DNA of 64,000 nt from Mimachlamys varia (taxonomy: Eukaryota > Mollusca > Bivalvia > Pectinida > Pectinidae), in the NCBI GenBank assembly GCA_947623455.1, contig OX392531.1:58198139-58262138 (forward strand). Direction: 5' to 3'. Position numbers and translations under genes: made by a program. Below the pieces are notes generated by a model. The model ran no database searches and was not told the origin of the DNA. It saw nothing but the letters and a program-made list of their open reading frames with translations. This document shows positions 21,835 through 33,473 of this stretch, one piece after another. Each line of letters opens with the position of its first letter. Position 1 is the stretch's first letter.

Positions 21835-21887
21835 AAACCATTAAATGAAGATGACATATAAAATATGTCATCTTCATTTAATGGTTT
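21835..21887. repeat. Perfect 24-bp-arm hairpin
   Basis: Arm 21835-21858 (aaaccattaaatgaagatga plus cata) and arm 21864-21887 are perfect reverse complements with a 5-nt loop. No gene context explains it. It could be a tiny MITE core or a cruciform-forming site. Confidence 0.85.
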
Positions 21888-21939
21888 TCAGTTAAAAATC
21901 CTGATGTCTAATAATGTGCTGTATTAAACATGTATTATT

Positions 21940-22330
21940 ATAACATGTATGAATAGAAACTTTATTTTATTACCAATATGCTTTTAAAATTTCGATTTAT
22001 TTTCAAGTAATGTAATTTAATTATTATTTTCCATTTATTAAATTTTTAAATGATAATATTTAATAATCATTTTCTATTACTTAAAGCTGTATTATATGAA
22101 AATATTTTATTAATTTCATTACTGACTGAAGTATTATATCTACAAATTAAATGAGTTGACATTCTTAGTTGAAACAGACTATAACTTAAACTTCAAAGGA
22201 TTTCCTATATAAACACCTTTCTTTCAAGTTACCAGAGTTGGTGTTCGGGGAATGAGCCATCACAACTGACCACCTAAATAAACATGTTTTTATTGCAGGG
22301 TTGGTATTCGGGGAAGTCCCCCGTCTGAAT
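21940..22330. repeat. Diverged duplicate of 18260-18680
   Basis: The run from tattttcaagtaatg through ctacaaattaaatga to ctttctttcaagttaccag parallels 18290-18535. The following cggggaa... segment parallels the foldback loop at 18625-18680. With the LINE remnants this shows that about 1 kb was duplicated locally. Confidence 0.75.
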
Positions 22331-23551
22331 AGTGAGATGATATTTTAGTATTTAGGACTAATAGCGAGGCAGTCTTAATACTGAGGTGGTATTAATAGTG
22401 AAGCTAAAAATACAAAGATATATAGAAGACTTTTTTCGAGACTGAAATGAAGTTGTCTTAATAGCGAGGTGGTCTTAATTCTGAGGTGGTTTTTAAGCGA
22501 GGTTTCACTGAACGTATATTTGTGCTTGGGTAGATAACATGATTTTTTTAATGGCGGTTCATGTAACTTTTTTGTGAGCTAAAATGATATTTTATGCGCA
22601 TTTGAAGTTCCAATATACCAGAGACGTATACGTATATAATGCTAGATATCCCAATCCCACATAACCGGTATACGTCCCTGCTATACTAAAGGAGAAATAG
22701 GCAAACTTGTCATTTAAACTACTTTTTATCGAAATGGTAAAATATTAATCTGTTTAGTGGTTTGTTATCTAGGCCGGTTGCGTGCCTGCAGTTCGTTACC
22801 AAGTTCTATCTTGGACCCAGTCAATGTTGAAACAGTAATGGCGGTATATAATATACACGGTACATAATATACACATTTTCGTAGTACACGATTTGAAAAT
22901 ATACAGAACTAGTTTAATTTTACTTATGAATTCATAAATTAAAGGATTTTTACGCTCCTGACCCTTCTGCTTCTACATTAGTTTAGAAATTTTGGATTCC
23001 TACCTTTTGGCCTCTAGCATCACTGAAGGGTCCTAGGAGGACGAAACAGCTGTATGATGCAGTTCAATTCATTTTTTCGGCATACTGTATCTATTACTTA
23101 ATTTAAGAGGTGCAGCATATGTGTGTGTTACGTCATTTTCATGGGTGGGGCTAATGTTTTGATATTTTTCACGAGTGCGCATCACAAGTGAAACATATCG
23201 AAATATTAGCCACACGAGTGAAATATATCTCGTATTACTGAAGACACTGTTAGATATTCTGTTGATTACATTTTTGTTGCAAAACATCAAATATCAAGTT
23301 GAAAATACTAGGTGTAGATACTTTTGACACTAACACGTCTAGACACTTCGATTGGACAAAATATAGCCCTCTCTGATAATATTTCAATAAAATGTGAAAA
23401 CTCGTCACTAACTTCTTTTGATCACTAATTTATTGAAGAATGTATTTGTCTACATATTTTAAATACGTATGACATATCATTGAAATAATGTAAAATATCT
23501 TGAAAACGTCCCGTCATCAACGCAGATCATTACGCAATGTTGATAACCACT
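22331..23551. other. Intergenic DNA, nothing recognised
   Basis: AT-rich sequence with short 'agcgaggtggtctta' phrases near 22340-22500. No gene, RNA or structured repeat is supported. Confidence 0.5.
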
Positions 23552-23697
23552 AGACGCTATGAAGCATATGCCTTGGTAAACCCTGAAGTCTTGGTAAAAC
23601 CAGTGTCTTGGTATACATGTCACTTTCTATCAATTGTACGTCACCCTGTACTTGATACCCTGTGACTGTACACTTAACCAAGTAATGCAATTTATTT
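23552..23697 (+). repeat. Direct repeat, left copy (partner at 27227-27342)
   Basis: gacgctatgaag, then ccctgaagtcttggtaaa, tctatcaattgtacgtc and gtgactgtacacttaaccaa occur here and again at 27227-27342 in the same orientation, about 3.65 kb apart. They bracket the Gypsy remnant and could be parts of its LTRs, although matching LTR ends were not found. Confidence 0.7.
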
Positions 23698-23978
23698 TGG
23701 CATTGATCAATAAAGAAGTACAGTAGAACCCTAGCTTATGCAGCTAGGCCCAAACTTATGCAGCTTGGTCACTGATTACCTTTATTCTTTAGTTATCCTT
23801 CCTCTTCGACTGACAGAACAAGAGAGAGTTTTCCAGCTGATGAATCCTGTACTTATATACTTTGCCAGCCAATGAGAGGCCTTCTTTTATTAGCTAATCA
23901 GAAACATTCTTACTCCTGATCTATAAATAAATTACTCAAAACAACTACATACCATTTATCATTTATTGAACCATATAA

Positions 23979-26170
23979 TTAACAAAGAATCAACCACTTC
24001 ATTACCCACTGCTCCCGCATTTCACATTCAGTAAAATAACAAAAAATTGTCTGTATTCCTGGTTCACGTACACTACCTGTCTGTATTCCTGGTTCACGTA
24101 CACTACCTGTCTGTATTCCTGGTTCACGTACACTACCTGTCTGTATTCCTGGTTCACGTACACTACCTGTCTGTATTCCTGGTTCACGTACACTTACGGA
24201 TTGTCCGGCAACATTTACAACAGGTGCAAAATCCTGAATAACGTTGGGCCTCTTTGGGGTAAATATATGATTCGGTCGACATGATTTTCTCACAGTAACC
24301 ATTTCTGACACCTTTGAGGTCTTTGCTTGCGGTTCTGGTTCGTCCTCTGATATCTCCCCAAGGATATCTAACACATTCACTGGATCGAGTCTATCTAACG
24401 AGTCTTTTCCTACTGGATACTTCCGCTCCTTGTGTCTCTTTAGGCAAACATTCTTCTCTGTATTACAAAGTTACAATCTTCAGTATTTAATACTGAAAAT
24501 ATGAAATACTCATGCAGTATCAACCTATATAGCAACTGTTTCTAGTTATGGAAAACAGTTAGAAGCATTATATTTGCATTAAAAGTATTATACATTTGCA
24601 TGTAGTACGAAAATACCCGGACGAAAATTCCCAGGTACGAAAATGTGTGCAGTACGAAAATGTTTCAGTACGAAAATTCCCGTGACCGGTTGGAGCTCTA
24701 GCCGGTTCCAATCATTAATGGCTGTATGTTTGCTTTGACACTAATGACACAGTAGCCCCTGTATCTCTCGGGAACTTATCCTGGACTCCATTGATATCCA
24801 AGGGTACACAAAGCCCTGCCTCTGCACCTTTACATCCTTGTATACATTTCAAGTGACAAGCATTTGGTGTTTTATCATTTGTGTTCTTTTCCAAAGTTGC
24901 CAAATTTGGATATTTCCTCTTCATGTGAACCTTTTTCCTTACAGAAGTAGCACTGGATACTGTAACGTCCTTTATGTGCATCAGATGTTTGCTTGTTTTG
25001 GTCCTTTTTACTATTTCCCTGTGTGTATCTCTTCCTTGATTTTAAATCATGCATTTCTTCTACAGGTTTCTTGATAGACTTCTGTAGAGATCCAAACGTT
25101 GATGTAAAATTCTCCATAGCCTCATTCCCTGGAATGTTGACTGCTTAATCCTCACATCGAAATCTGGTAAAGCGTCAATAAAGTGATCCTTTGCCATCAT
25201 CTCTGCAACATCTCTTGTTATAGTTGGATATGCTAGCTATGCCAATCTTTTGATTCCTTCACCTAACTCAGGAATTGTCTCCGACGGCCCCACTCTATTT
25301 TCCTTAAGCATTGAACGATATAACTCTGTTTGATTTGTCGGAGCAAACCGTGCCTCCAGTGCTGATGTCAACAATGCGTATTGACATGGCTTGTCCTTTG
25401 ACATATTCCCTAGCACTGTCTGTGCATGTCCCCCTCAATGACGCATCAATGCAAGATATAACTCTTTTTGTGCCTCAGTCTAACTATTTATATTGTTACA
25501 TGCCTTAAAATGTGCATGATAATCAAGCCAGGATCCAGTGCAATCATATGTTGCTGGTTTCATATAATTTGTAACGGGCTTCTGCACCGAGGTTAACGCT
25601 TCATCCTATATCCCTTGACTCAATTTCTTTCTCCGTACGGTCACACGTTCATCGTTAAATCGTTTCCTTCTTTTAGGGTGAACCTTGTGTTACATTTCAC
25701 GGACTATAGCAAGTTTTATCGTATATCTGATCCCTTTCATGTACACTATCCCTGTCTCCTGCACAACGTCTTTGAGACATTGATCCAATTCTATTACCAG
25801 GACGGATGTGTATAGGAGTATCATCAAATCTTACTGATGGACGCCGGTCTGTAACATCTACCTGAGTATCTTTAGGACTAACACTATCCCCAGAACGCCG
25901 TGTGAAAACCAGAGTCCCTAGGTCTATCACTTTCTACCTGCTCAGCACTATCCGATACAGGAGTTGAAAAAAAGTTGTAAATTGAGCCTGATACTATTTT
26001 CCTTTTAAAATGCTATTTTCTCCTCCAAATCACTTATCTCGTAATCCAACTCATCCATTGTGAACAACTGACCAAATCACTATAATGCCTTTATAATGCC
26101 TTGTTTACAAATAGAAAAATATATGAAACTTACGGTGACTGGATCCCACAACGCTTCCACCAAAAATATA
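23979..26170 (-). pseudogene. Decayed Ty3/Gypsy gag-protease remnant
   Basis: Read on the minus strand from right to left: a candidate primer-binding region starts with TGGTGGAAGCG near 26160. A gag-like stretch follows (around 25250-25120, AKDHFIDALPDFDVRIKQ), then a zinc-knuckle-like CYFCKEKG (near 24940), and then an aspartic protease-like RDTGATVSLVSKQ (near 24745). Stops and frameshifts separate these pieces, and no reverse transcriptase or integrase follows. The left end carries a 30-bp tandem repeat. The element is inactive. Confidence 0.65.
24045..24196 (-). repeat. 30-bp tandem repeat, five copies
   Basis: Five units of gtctgtattcctggttcacg plus tacactacct. On the minus strand they encode the decapeptide SVREPGIQTG five times in frame within the remnant. 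Confidence 0.95.
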
Positions 26171-26382
26171 TGTAACGGTTGCGCCGAAAATATATAGAAA
26201 GTAATGGTCGTCTAACTGACTAGACTTATCATAGCCTAATGATTGAAACAACTATTAACAAACTACACCCGATAGATATTTTACATTTCACAATATCCCT
26301 CTAACACTAATATAAACGCCAAATATAACACTGTATCACAATATATTCGTCACCCTGTATCAACAGTTAATAGCCCCTTACT

Positions 26383-26948
26383 CAATCTGATTAAAATACA
26401 GATCCTCACTATTACTATCGTGTGTAGGATATGACAGCGACCAGTAAAAGGTCATGTGCAGATGACCTTTGTATTCACCAATCAAATCGCTGCTTACCAG
26501 ATTCTGAAAGTGAAAAGCTAACATCGATTTGTTTCTACACTTGCCGTTAAACCAGGAAAAGAAACGAGAAACCCGAACAACCGTAAACAAAAATGGCGGC
26601 GCCCAGTTCAGCGGTCTGTACGCCAAGGCGTGTGTTCTTCTTGGACATTATCTGTTTGATTTGTAGTTTTTCGTTTTTCCAAAAGAAATAACAACTGACG
26701 GTAAAGAAATTATCACAAAATATACTAATCAAATTGTTAAATAACGCCCTGTATGATTTTCTCTTTTTCGCTTCGACCCGCCGCCATTTTTGTCCGTCTA
26801 CCAAACACCGTTTACAATGTGCATTTTGATTGGCTGTTCATTTCCTAGAAATGGAAATAATAAAGGTCATCTGCACATGACCTTCTACTGGTCGCTGTCA
26901 GATCCTACACACGATAGTAATAGTGAGGATCTGTATTTTAATCAGATT
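26383..26948. mobile_element. Mutator-like MITE, 566 bp, long TIRs, 10-bp target duplication
   Basis: Inverted arms of about 87 bp (26383-26469 and 26862-26948), starting CAATCTGATTAAAATACAGA, match at all but a few positions. The element is flanked by the identical direct 10-mer GCCCCTTACT (26373-26382 and 26949-26958). Long TIRs with 9-10 bp target duplications are typical of Mutator-like elements. The 390-bp interior lacks a transposase. Confidence 0.85.
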
Positions 26949-26958
26949 GCCCCTTACT

Positions 26959-27226
26959 GCTACACCCGTGACTGTGTACACCATGACCACGACAAACCTT
27001 GACCAAGTCACCCTTTGCCGCGACAGTGACTGTGTACACCTTTACCGCAACACAACTTGACCAAGTCACCCTTTACTGCGACAGTGACTGTGTACAACTT
27101 TGACCGCAACATAACTTGACCAAGTCAACCTTGACTAAGACAGTGACTATGTACACCCTTGACCGCGACACACTTTGGACACGTCACCCTTTACCGCGAC
27201 TACCTTTTGACCAAGTCACCCTAGAC
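26959..27226. repeat. 58-bp tandem repeat, about four diverged copies
   Basis: Units carry ttgaccaagtcaccctt, then cgcgacagtgactgtgtac and then ttaccgcaacac. The copies differ at many sites. Confidence 0.8.
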
Positions 27227-27342
27227 GCTATGAAGCCAATGCCTTGACAAACCCTGAAGTCTTGGTAAAGCATTCTATCAATTGTACGTCGCCCTGTACT
27301 TGATACCATGTGACTGTACACTTAACCAAGTAATACAAGTAA
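27227..27342 (+). repeat. Direct repeat, right copy (partner at 23552-23697)
   Basis: Same order of words as the left copy, but with an internal deletion of about 30 bp (the gtgtcttggtatacatgt segment is missing). Confidence 0.7.
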
Positions 27343-27388
27343 GTGTCACCAACGAGGCGACCAATATAAAAGTGGACACTAGCAGCAG

Positions 27389-28490
27389 ATGCGTGAAAAC
27401 GTCCCAGATGGTTTCCCCCCGTCATGGCAAGCTAATATCCCAGTCATGTTTAGGTACAGCAGATCTGTTCTCCTGGTACTTAGACCAGTGAGTCATGATA
27501 TCACTAAACCGTGTTTGGTAGATTGTCAGAAATCGAATTTGGGGAAACGCTTGCGTACTAGGCGTGGAACACGGGCAGGAAAGGGTGTTGCAAGGCAAAT
27601 ACCAGTGATTATCGGTGCTACATCACGTGGAACCAGTGTTTGTACCCACTCGTGCATAAACACTGACAATCTCGTCAATGTAATCACATCAAATGGTCTA
27701 TCCGCCTCGCACACTTTCTTGCAGGGATACATTGCACCTACAGAAGTATCGTGCATCGACACTATTGTGCATTCTCGATACGATAATTCCACACGGATTC
27801 CAATACCATCAGTATTGTACGAGAATTTACACGTCATAAAGCCAACAACAACCGGTTACCCAAAGTCGATCAATCCTCTGAATTTAGTATCCTTAAACTG
27901 CCGCTCGGTGAAGACTAAGTCATTGTCCATCAGAGATTTTATAACATCTCAGGACATTGACATTCTTGCCCTGACAGAAACCTGGTTAGGTTCAGATATC
28001 GATGACCAAGTTCTTGTTGAGCTGATACCAACTGGTTATGGATTCATCCACAATGCTAGAGACGGCAGACGTGGTGGTGGTGTGGCTGTTCTGTTTAAGA
28101 AAGGCCTAAGTGTGAAAAATCTCTCTCCTAGCCATGATGAGGTATTCACACACTTTGAGCACATGACTTGCTCTGTCATTGCCGATGATAAACAATTCAG
28201 GTTGTGCATCATTTACAGGCCTCCTCCATCTAAACAGAACGGTCTCAGAAATACTGTTTTTTTACGAGTGGTCTACCTTTTTAGACCACCAGGTTGTTGT
28301 GCCACAAGAGACAATTATCACGGGGGACCTTAATTTTCACTTGGACAATCTTTCTAATGCTGATGCTCGTCAGTTCTCAGGGCTACTTGAGTCCAGAGGT
28401 CTGATTCAGCATGTGACAGAAGCTACACACACCCGCGGCCACACACTTGATGTGGTCATAACAAGGGAAGAAAACTTTGTCATTCATTGA
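27389..28490 (+). pseudogene. LINE endonuclease domain, frameshifted
   Basis: An N-terminal basic stretch (KRLRTRRGTRAGKG) precedes the endonuclease. The domain shows LNCRSVKTKS, then LALTETWLGSD (Glu-Thr-Trp motif), RRGGGVAVLFKKG and, in a second frame from about 28250, TGDLNFHLDN and HTRGHTLDVV. The two frames are separated by a run of seven T. The product would be the nickase that primes target-site reverse transcription. The frame ends at 28488 with TGA. Confidence 0.85.
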
Positions 28491-28541
28491 GCGATTTCAG
28501 TTATTGATCCATGTCTAGGTGATGTAAAGGAAAACCCCTCT

Positions 28542-28727
28542 GGCCCCGGTTTCATCAACGTTCCTTAACTTAAGGAAACTCCTTAACTTAGAAATCTCCA
28601 TAGGAAAGCATTACAGAATTTAAGGAAAGTTCCTTAACTAAGGATTTCCCCCTTAAATTCTGTAATGCTTTCCTATGGAGTTAAGGAGTTTCCTTAAGTT
28701 AAGGAACGTTGATGAAACCAGGGCCAG
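28542..28727. mobile_element. Palindromic MITE inserted in the LINE between endonuclease and RT
   Basis: Arms of about 80 bp start GGCCCCGGTTTCATCAACG on the left and are mirrored on the right (cgttgatgaaaccagggcc). The interior repeats ttccttaacttaaggaa. The LINE frame is recognisable on both sides (DVKENPS, then GDHFAIRAP). No target duplication could be defined with confidence. Confidence 0.8.
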
Positions 28728-30955
28728 GTGATCATTTTGCTATCCGAGCACCACTGAATTGTAGAAGGCAAGCTCGTATCAGGAAAAAGGTAAGCTTCCG
28801 GAAATTCCGCGAAATTTCGAAATACCAGATTTCAACAACGATATCCAGTCTTCGTCTGTCCTTCAATCTACCGAAGGTGGGGTTGATGAAATTGTTGAAG
28901 CATACACGTCTGGTATAGAAGCCCTTATTGAAAAGCATGCACCTCTACAAACAAAGGTGATCACCATGAGACCTAAATCCCCGTGGTACAATGAAAATCT
29001 GCGCGAGGAAAAACAGAATCGCAGAAGAGCAGAAAGACGTTGGCGAAGGACCATATTGGCCGTTCACCATCAGATTTATAGGGACCAATGTCGGTTAGTT
29101 GGTTCACTTCTCGTTCAATCGAAGAAGACTTATTATTCAGAAAAGATCGAAGAATGTGGTAAGGACACCAGACAGCTTTTTAGACTCACAAAAGCGCTAA
29201 TGGGTCAAAAAGATGAAATCATCCTGCCAAGCTGTACATCTGACAAAGACTTGTAAAACAAGTTCAGCGATTTCTTTCTGAATAAGATCAACACGATTAG
29301 GAGAAGCATTGACGAAGCAAATTCGACAACTGACAACGATGTATCTGTCACGAGTGCTGACATTCAATTTGACGGGGAACCATTGTCAGAGCTCACTCCA
29401 ACAACTCCGGATGAACTACGCAGAATCATTCAGACATCGCAATTAAAATCCTGTGAGCTTGACCCCCTTCCAACAGATCTTCTGAAAAAATGTCTTGAAG
29501 CACTGCTTCCTTTGATTACCTCAATCAAGAACAAATCATTGGTTGAGTCGAAGGTTCCATTGTATTTCAAGAAAGCACATGTAAGACCATTGCTGAAGAA
29601 GCCTGGATTGGATAAGGAGGAGTTGAAGAACTACCGTCCAGTGTCAAATTTGCCTTTTCTGTCTAAGATCTTTGAGAAGGTTGTGTCCCGGCGTTTAGAG
29701 GCCCATCTCCATGCAAACAGTCTCCATGACAACCTGCAATCGGCCTATCGCATGGGACACTCAACAGAGACGGCCCTCCTACGTGTGCATAACGACATAG
29801 TTTCTGCATTGGATAACAAGTGCAAAGCGGTGCTCGTCATGCTAGACTTGTCAGCTGCATTCGACGTCATTGACCATAGCATACTCCATAAACGTCTGGA
29901 GTATTCGTATGGAGTGACTGACGACGCCTTATGCTGGATACAGTCCTATCTAAGTGATCGGCGGCAGTGTATTGCAATCGGATCTTCTGTTTCACGTGAC
30001 AGCATGCTGGATTATGGGGTTCCTCAAGGGTCGGTGTTAGGACCCCGTAAATACTGCATGTATTCAAAACCAATCGGTGAGATTTGTCATCGACATAACC
30101 TTTGTTATCACAGTTATGCTGATGACACACAGATCTACATGGTCATCAGACCACAGGACAGCTGGGACACCATATCAGAAAATCTGGAAGGTTGTCTGAC
30201 AGACATCAGAAGCTGGATGGATGCCAACATGCTAAAGCTAAATCAGGAAAAGACGGAACTGATCGTCTTTTCTCCAAAGTGTAAGCAATCAACGGCTCTC
30301 CAGCTCAAGGTCGGAACAAGTAGTGTAGAGGCTGTCCCAACTGTTAAAAATCTAGGGGTGTACTTTGATAGTTCACTGAACATGGAAAAACAAGTGAATG
30401 ATATTGCCAAATCCTGTTACTACCAGATCAGGAACATCGGCTGTATACGGGGCAGTTTATAACCGCCGATGCATGCAAGATTTTGGTTCATTTACTCGTT
30501 ACCTCACGGCTGGACTATGGAAATGCCCTACTCTGTGGTATATCTGACAAATTGACAAGTCGCCTACAGAAGGTCCGGAACACGGCAGCAAGTCTCGTTT
30601 CTCGAGTTAGAAAGAGAGAACACATCACTCCTGTTCTGTATTCATTGCACTGGCTACCTGTGCAATACAAGTCACAATACAAAATCTTGGTATACACATA
30701 CAAGGCACTGGATTGAACAGCTCCCCAGTACGTACGGGAGCTTGTTACCCTGTATCAGCCGTCACGATCACTGAGGTCGAAGACAGAATCATTGTTGTGT
30801 GTCCCAAAATCTCGTACTGTGACCTATGGAAACCGGTGTTTTGGGAAAGTTTCGGCCACGTTGTGGAATAGATTACCTTCCGCTATCCGAAAAACAAATA
30901 CTCTGGCCAAATTCAAGAAACATCTGAAGACGTACCTTTTCACGTCTGCATATTA
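28728..30955 (+). pseudogene. LINE reverse transcriptase and C-terminal region, broken
   Basis: The RT motifs are in order: LKNYRPVSNLPFLSKIFEKV, QSAYRMGHSTETALL, VMLDLSAAFDVIDH (catalytic Asp), DYGVPQGSVLGP and HSYADDTQIY (catalytic YADD). These lie in the 359-codon frame 29383-30462. After the frame break at 30460, VTSRLDYGNALLCG and HITPVLYSLHWLPVQYK continue in another frame to about 30955. A stop at 29254 separates the upstream basic region. The catalytic residues persist but the ORF is not intact. Confidence 0.88.
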
Positions 30956-31800
30956 GGGACAACTTAGACGTCATGTATATACTGACATTTGTTTATCTAC
31001 AGTAGATGTAGTTCGTATTTATATGCATTTTTTATATTATCACATTAGCTTAGATTGTAATAACTTCTTTATTTATGCAGTGTAAGTATCAAATTATTAT
31101 CTACATGTTGTGAAGCGCTTTAGAGTAATTTTTACAAATTATATAGAGCGCTATATAAATGTTGTATATTATTATCATCATTATTAGTTTGTTCCCAGTG
31201 TGGAAAGTAATATTGCAGTCCTTTCTTCCCTTTCTCAACAGAGAAAGAAATTCGTTGCAGTATCAGTTCATTTTTGCCGCTCCGGCACCCGACTTTCGGT
31301 GTAAACAAACCACTTCCAATCCCAAAGCCCCTTGTGTTATCATATACTTAGACTTGCTTCATTTTTGGTTGAACATCATTTTGTACCCTATGGTTGCACT
31401 AGGGGCGAAGAGTCTTGTGTTATGTCATCACCGGTCCAACCAGTCACCTTACACGGTAAGTTAGGTCTTAAATTCTCAAACATGTTGTCGTTGCTCGCCT
31501 TCGTGTTTTTGACATATGCACCATTCGTACCTAGAAATGAATCGTACCATTTCCATCATCATCATTCAGCTTGCTATAGTGAATATCATGAACTCGGGCA
31601 GTGTGAATATCTTAACATTAACCCATTTTCCAATCCCTTGATGTGTCATAATCGTTTAACACCAACGGACATTATGTGTCAGATACGACCTTCTAACATC
31701 ATGTCACTACCTGGTCTCATACAGAATTGTCTTTTTAATGTATTATTTAGGAAACCCAAACACGTCCTAACTAAATTGCCGCCAGGACAAAACAATTTTA

Positions 31801-32271
31801 TTGTACATTGTACTGTTGAATGACGTCGAGATGAACCCAGGCCTATGCAACGATAGTACAAAACTTATGTGTGGCTCTTGTGACAGGACTGTAACTTGGG
31901 ACCATCGAGGCATTGTTTGTGAGTCATGTGACCAGTGGTATCACATTGATTGTCAGAACATAAACACCAGGTCTTACGAAGAGTTAAATGACAGCATGGT
32001 TAGCTGGTATTGTATTCAGTGCAATAAGCCCAACTACAGCTCCATAACATTTGATGTTTTTGGCATCTCTACATCAAATCATTTTGATAGCATACTGCAC
32101 ACTTATATCAAAGAGGACAACCCTCCTATGCCTATCCATTCATCAACTCCGATCTTATTCTCCTGGTCTTATTCTCTTATGCTTTTACGAGAGTCTCCAT
32201 GTAAATCTTTCCTTTGTTCCTATTTTGCCCCTAGTTTAATCGATTTTGAGTTCGGATTATGGTTTTGTTAA
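31801..32271 (+). pseudogene. LINE ORF1-type segment: 2A-like peptide then PHD finger
   Basis: The frame reads VLLNDVEMNPGL at 31810-31845. This resembles the 2A ribosome-skipping motif ending D-V/I-E-x-N-P-G-P, but the last residue is Leu instead of Pro, which should abolish skipping. A PHD-type C4HC3 zinc finger follows: CGSC, VCESCDQWYHIDC and WYCIQC (about 31867-32031). PHD fingers and 2A-like peptides are known from mollusc and echinoderm CR1/L2-type LINEs. The frame upstream is broken. Confidence 0.75.
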
Positions 32272-32310
32272 CGCTTTGGTATTCTCTGATGTTTTTTTCC
32301 GACAAGAAAA
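32146..32310 (+). repeat. Short interspersed block, copy 1, inside the second LINE
   Basis: The run from tcctggtcttattctc through tccatgtaaatctttccttt to cggtattctct-like sequence is repeated at 33474-33615. It interrupts the LINE between the PHD finger and the endonuclease. Confidence 0.75.
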
Positions 32311-32382
32311 AGGAAAAGTCATATAATTAAGAAACCCTAAAAGTAGTGAATATAAACGTCCAGTCTTCAAAAATAAAAAAAA

Positions 32383-33360
32383 CTAACTAACTAACATTAT
32401 TGATAGTACAAAGCCAGACAGCATCATTGGCACCAAAACATGGATAAACCCTAGCATCAAAGAATCTGAATACTTTCCACCTGAATTCAATATATATCGT
32501 AAGGATAGGAATACACATGAAGGTGGTAAGGAAGGAAGAGTTGTCCTCATTGCCATAACGAAGGGGCATTTAAGCGTAAATGTCCTAACGCCTCCCACTG
32601 ACTGTGAAATTATTTGGACAAAGATTGATATTGTAGGTAACAGACCATTATATATTTATTCTTCTTATCACCCAAAAACTTCAGACACTCAAAGCGCTCA
32701 TGGTTTGGACATCTCTATCAGACGAGCATCCCAAATTAAAAATGCAACCCTGATAATCGGCGACGATTTCAATCTTCCTGGTATCGACTGGAAGATAGGT
32801 ACACTTGAAACCTCACACAAATCACCCCATGATATACACAAGCTTGCTAAACCTTCTCAATGATACAGCCCTAACACAGGTGGTCTCAGAACCAACCAGA
32901 GTGACCAATATGCTTGATTTGATGATTACTAACAACCTAAGTCAAATACAGCGTACTGACGTCATACCTGGACTATCTGACCATGACAAAGTCCTAGTTG
33001 AATTCCTCTGTACTCCCAGTAAGATCTTCCAAAAGCCTCGTAACATCATCCTTTATAAGAAAGTTTAAGGAAACGGTACAAAACATTGTAAAAGAACATA
33101 TCCCACATAAAACTGCAAAATCTAGAGACGGCCAGCCATGGATCAAACCCTATAATAAGAGCCAGATAAGAAAGCGTGATCGTCTTTATAGGAAAATGAA
33201 AAAATCTGGCCATATTGAGCTCAAATCTAAATTCAAGTCCCTAAAACATCAGATCCAAAAGGAAATTAGGCAGGCTTACTGGAGATACATAGAGGAAATC
33301 ATCACTCCACAGAACCCCAACACTGGCTTTCCGATGCAAAACATTTTGGACCTATATTAA
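32383..33360 (+). pseudogene. Endonuclease and linker remnant of the second LINE
   Basis: Fragments in several frames read KPDSIIGTKTWINPSI, FNIYRKDRNTHEGG and IGDDFNLPGIDWK, which are the endonuclease motifs. RVTNMLDLMITNN and GLSDHDKVLVEF follow, and then a basic linker (SGHIELKSKFKSLKHQIQ). Stops and shifts near 32860 and 33066 break the frame. Confidence 0.8.
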
Positions 33361-33473
33361 ACACCAAAAGATGGATCATAATGGTGTAGCTCCTTTAAAG
33401 TCGGATGGTAAATTATTCACAGACAGATGGCGGGTGTCGTCGATGAAGCAGAAGACGCTTACTCTTCCGGAAC

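Larger units (their letters stand above)
27389..31190 (+). mobile_element. CR1/L2-like LINE (LINE-1 in this window), broken
   Basis: This non-LTR retrotransposon has an apurinic endonuclease, a reverse transcriptase and a conserved C-terminal region in order on the plus strand. The 3' end reads gagcgctatataaatgtt followed by an att/atc-rich tail (31145-31188), as in CR1/L2-group LINEs. Breaks are a frameshift in a T run near 28257, a palindromic MITE at 28542-28727, a stop at 29254-29256 and a frameshift at 30460. The 5' end is not defined. Confidence 0.85.
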
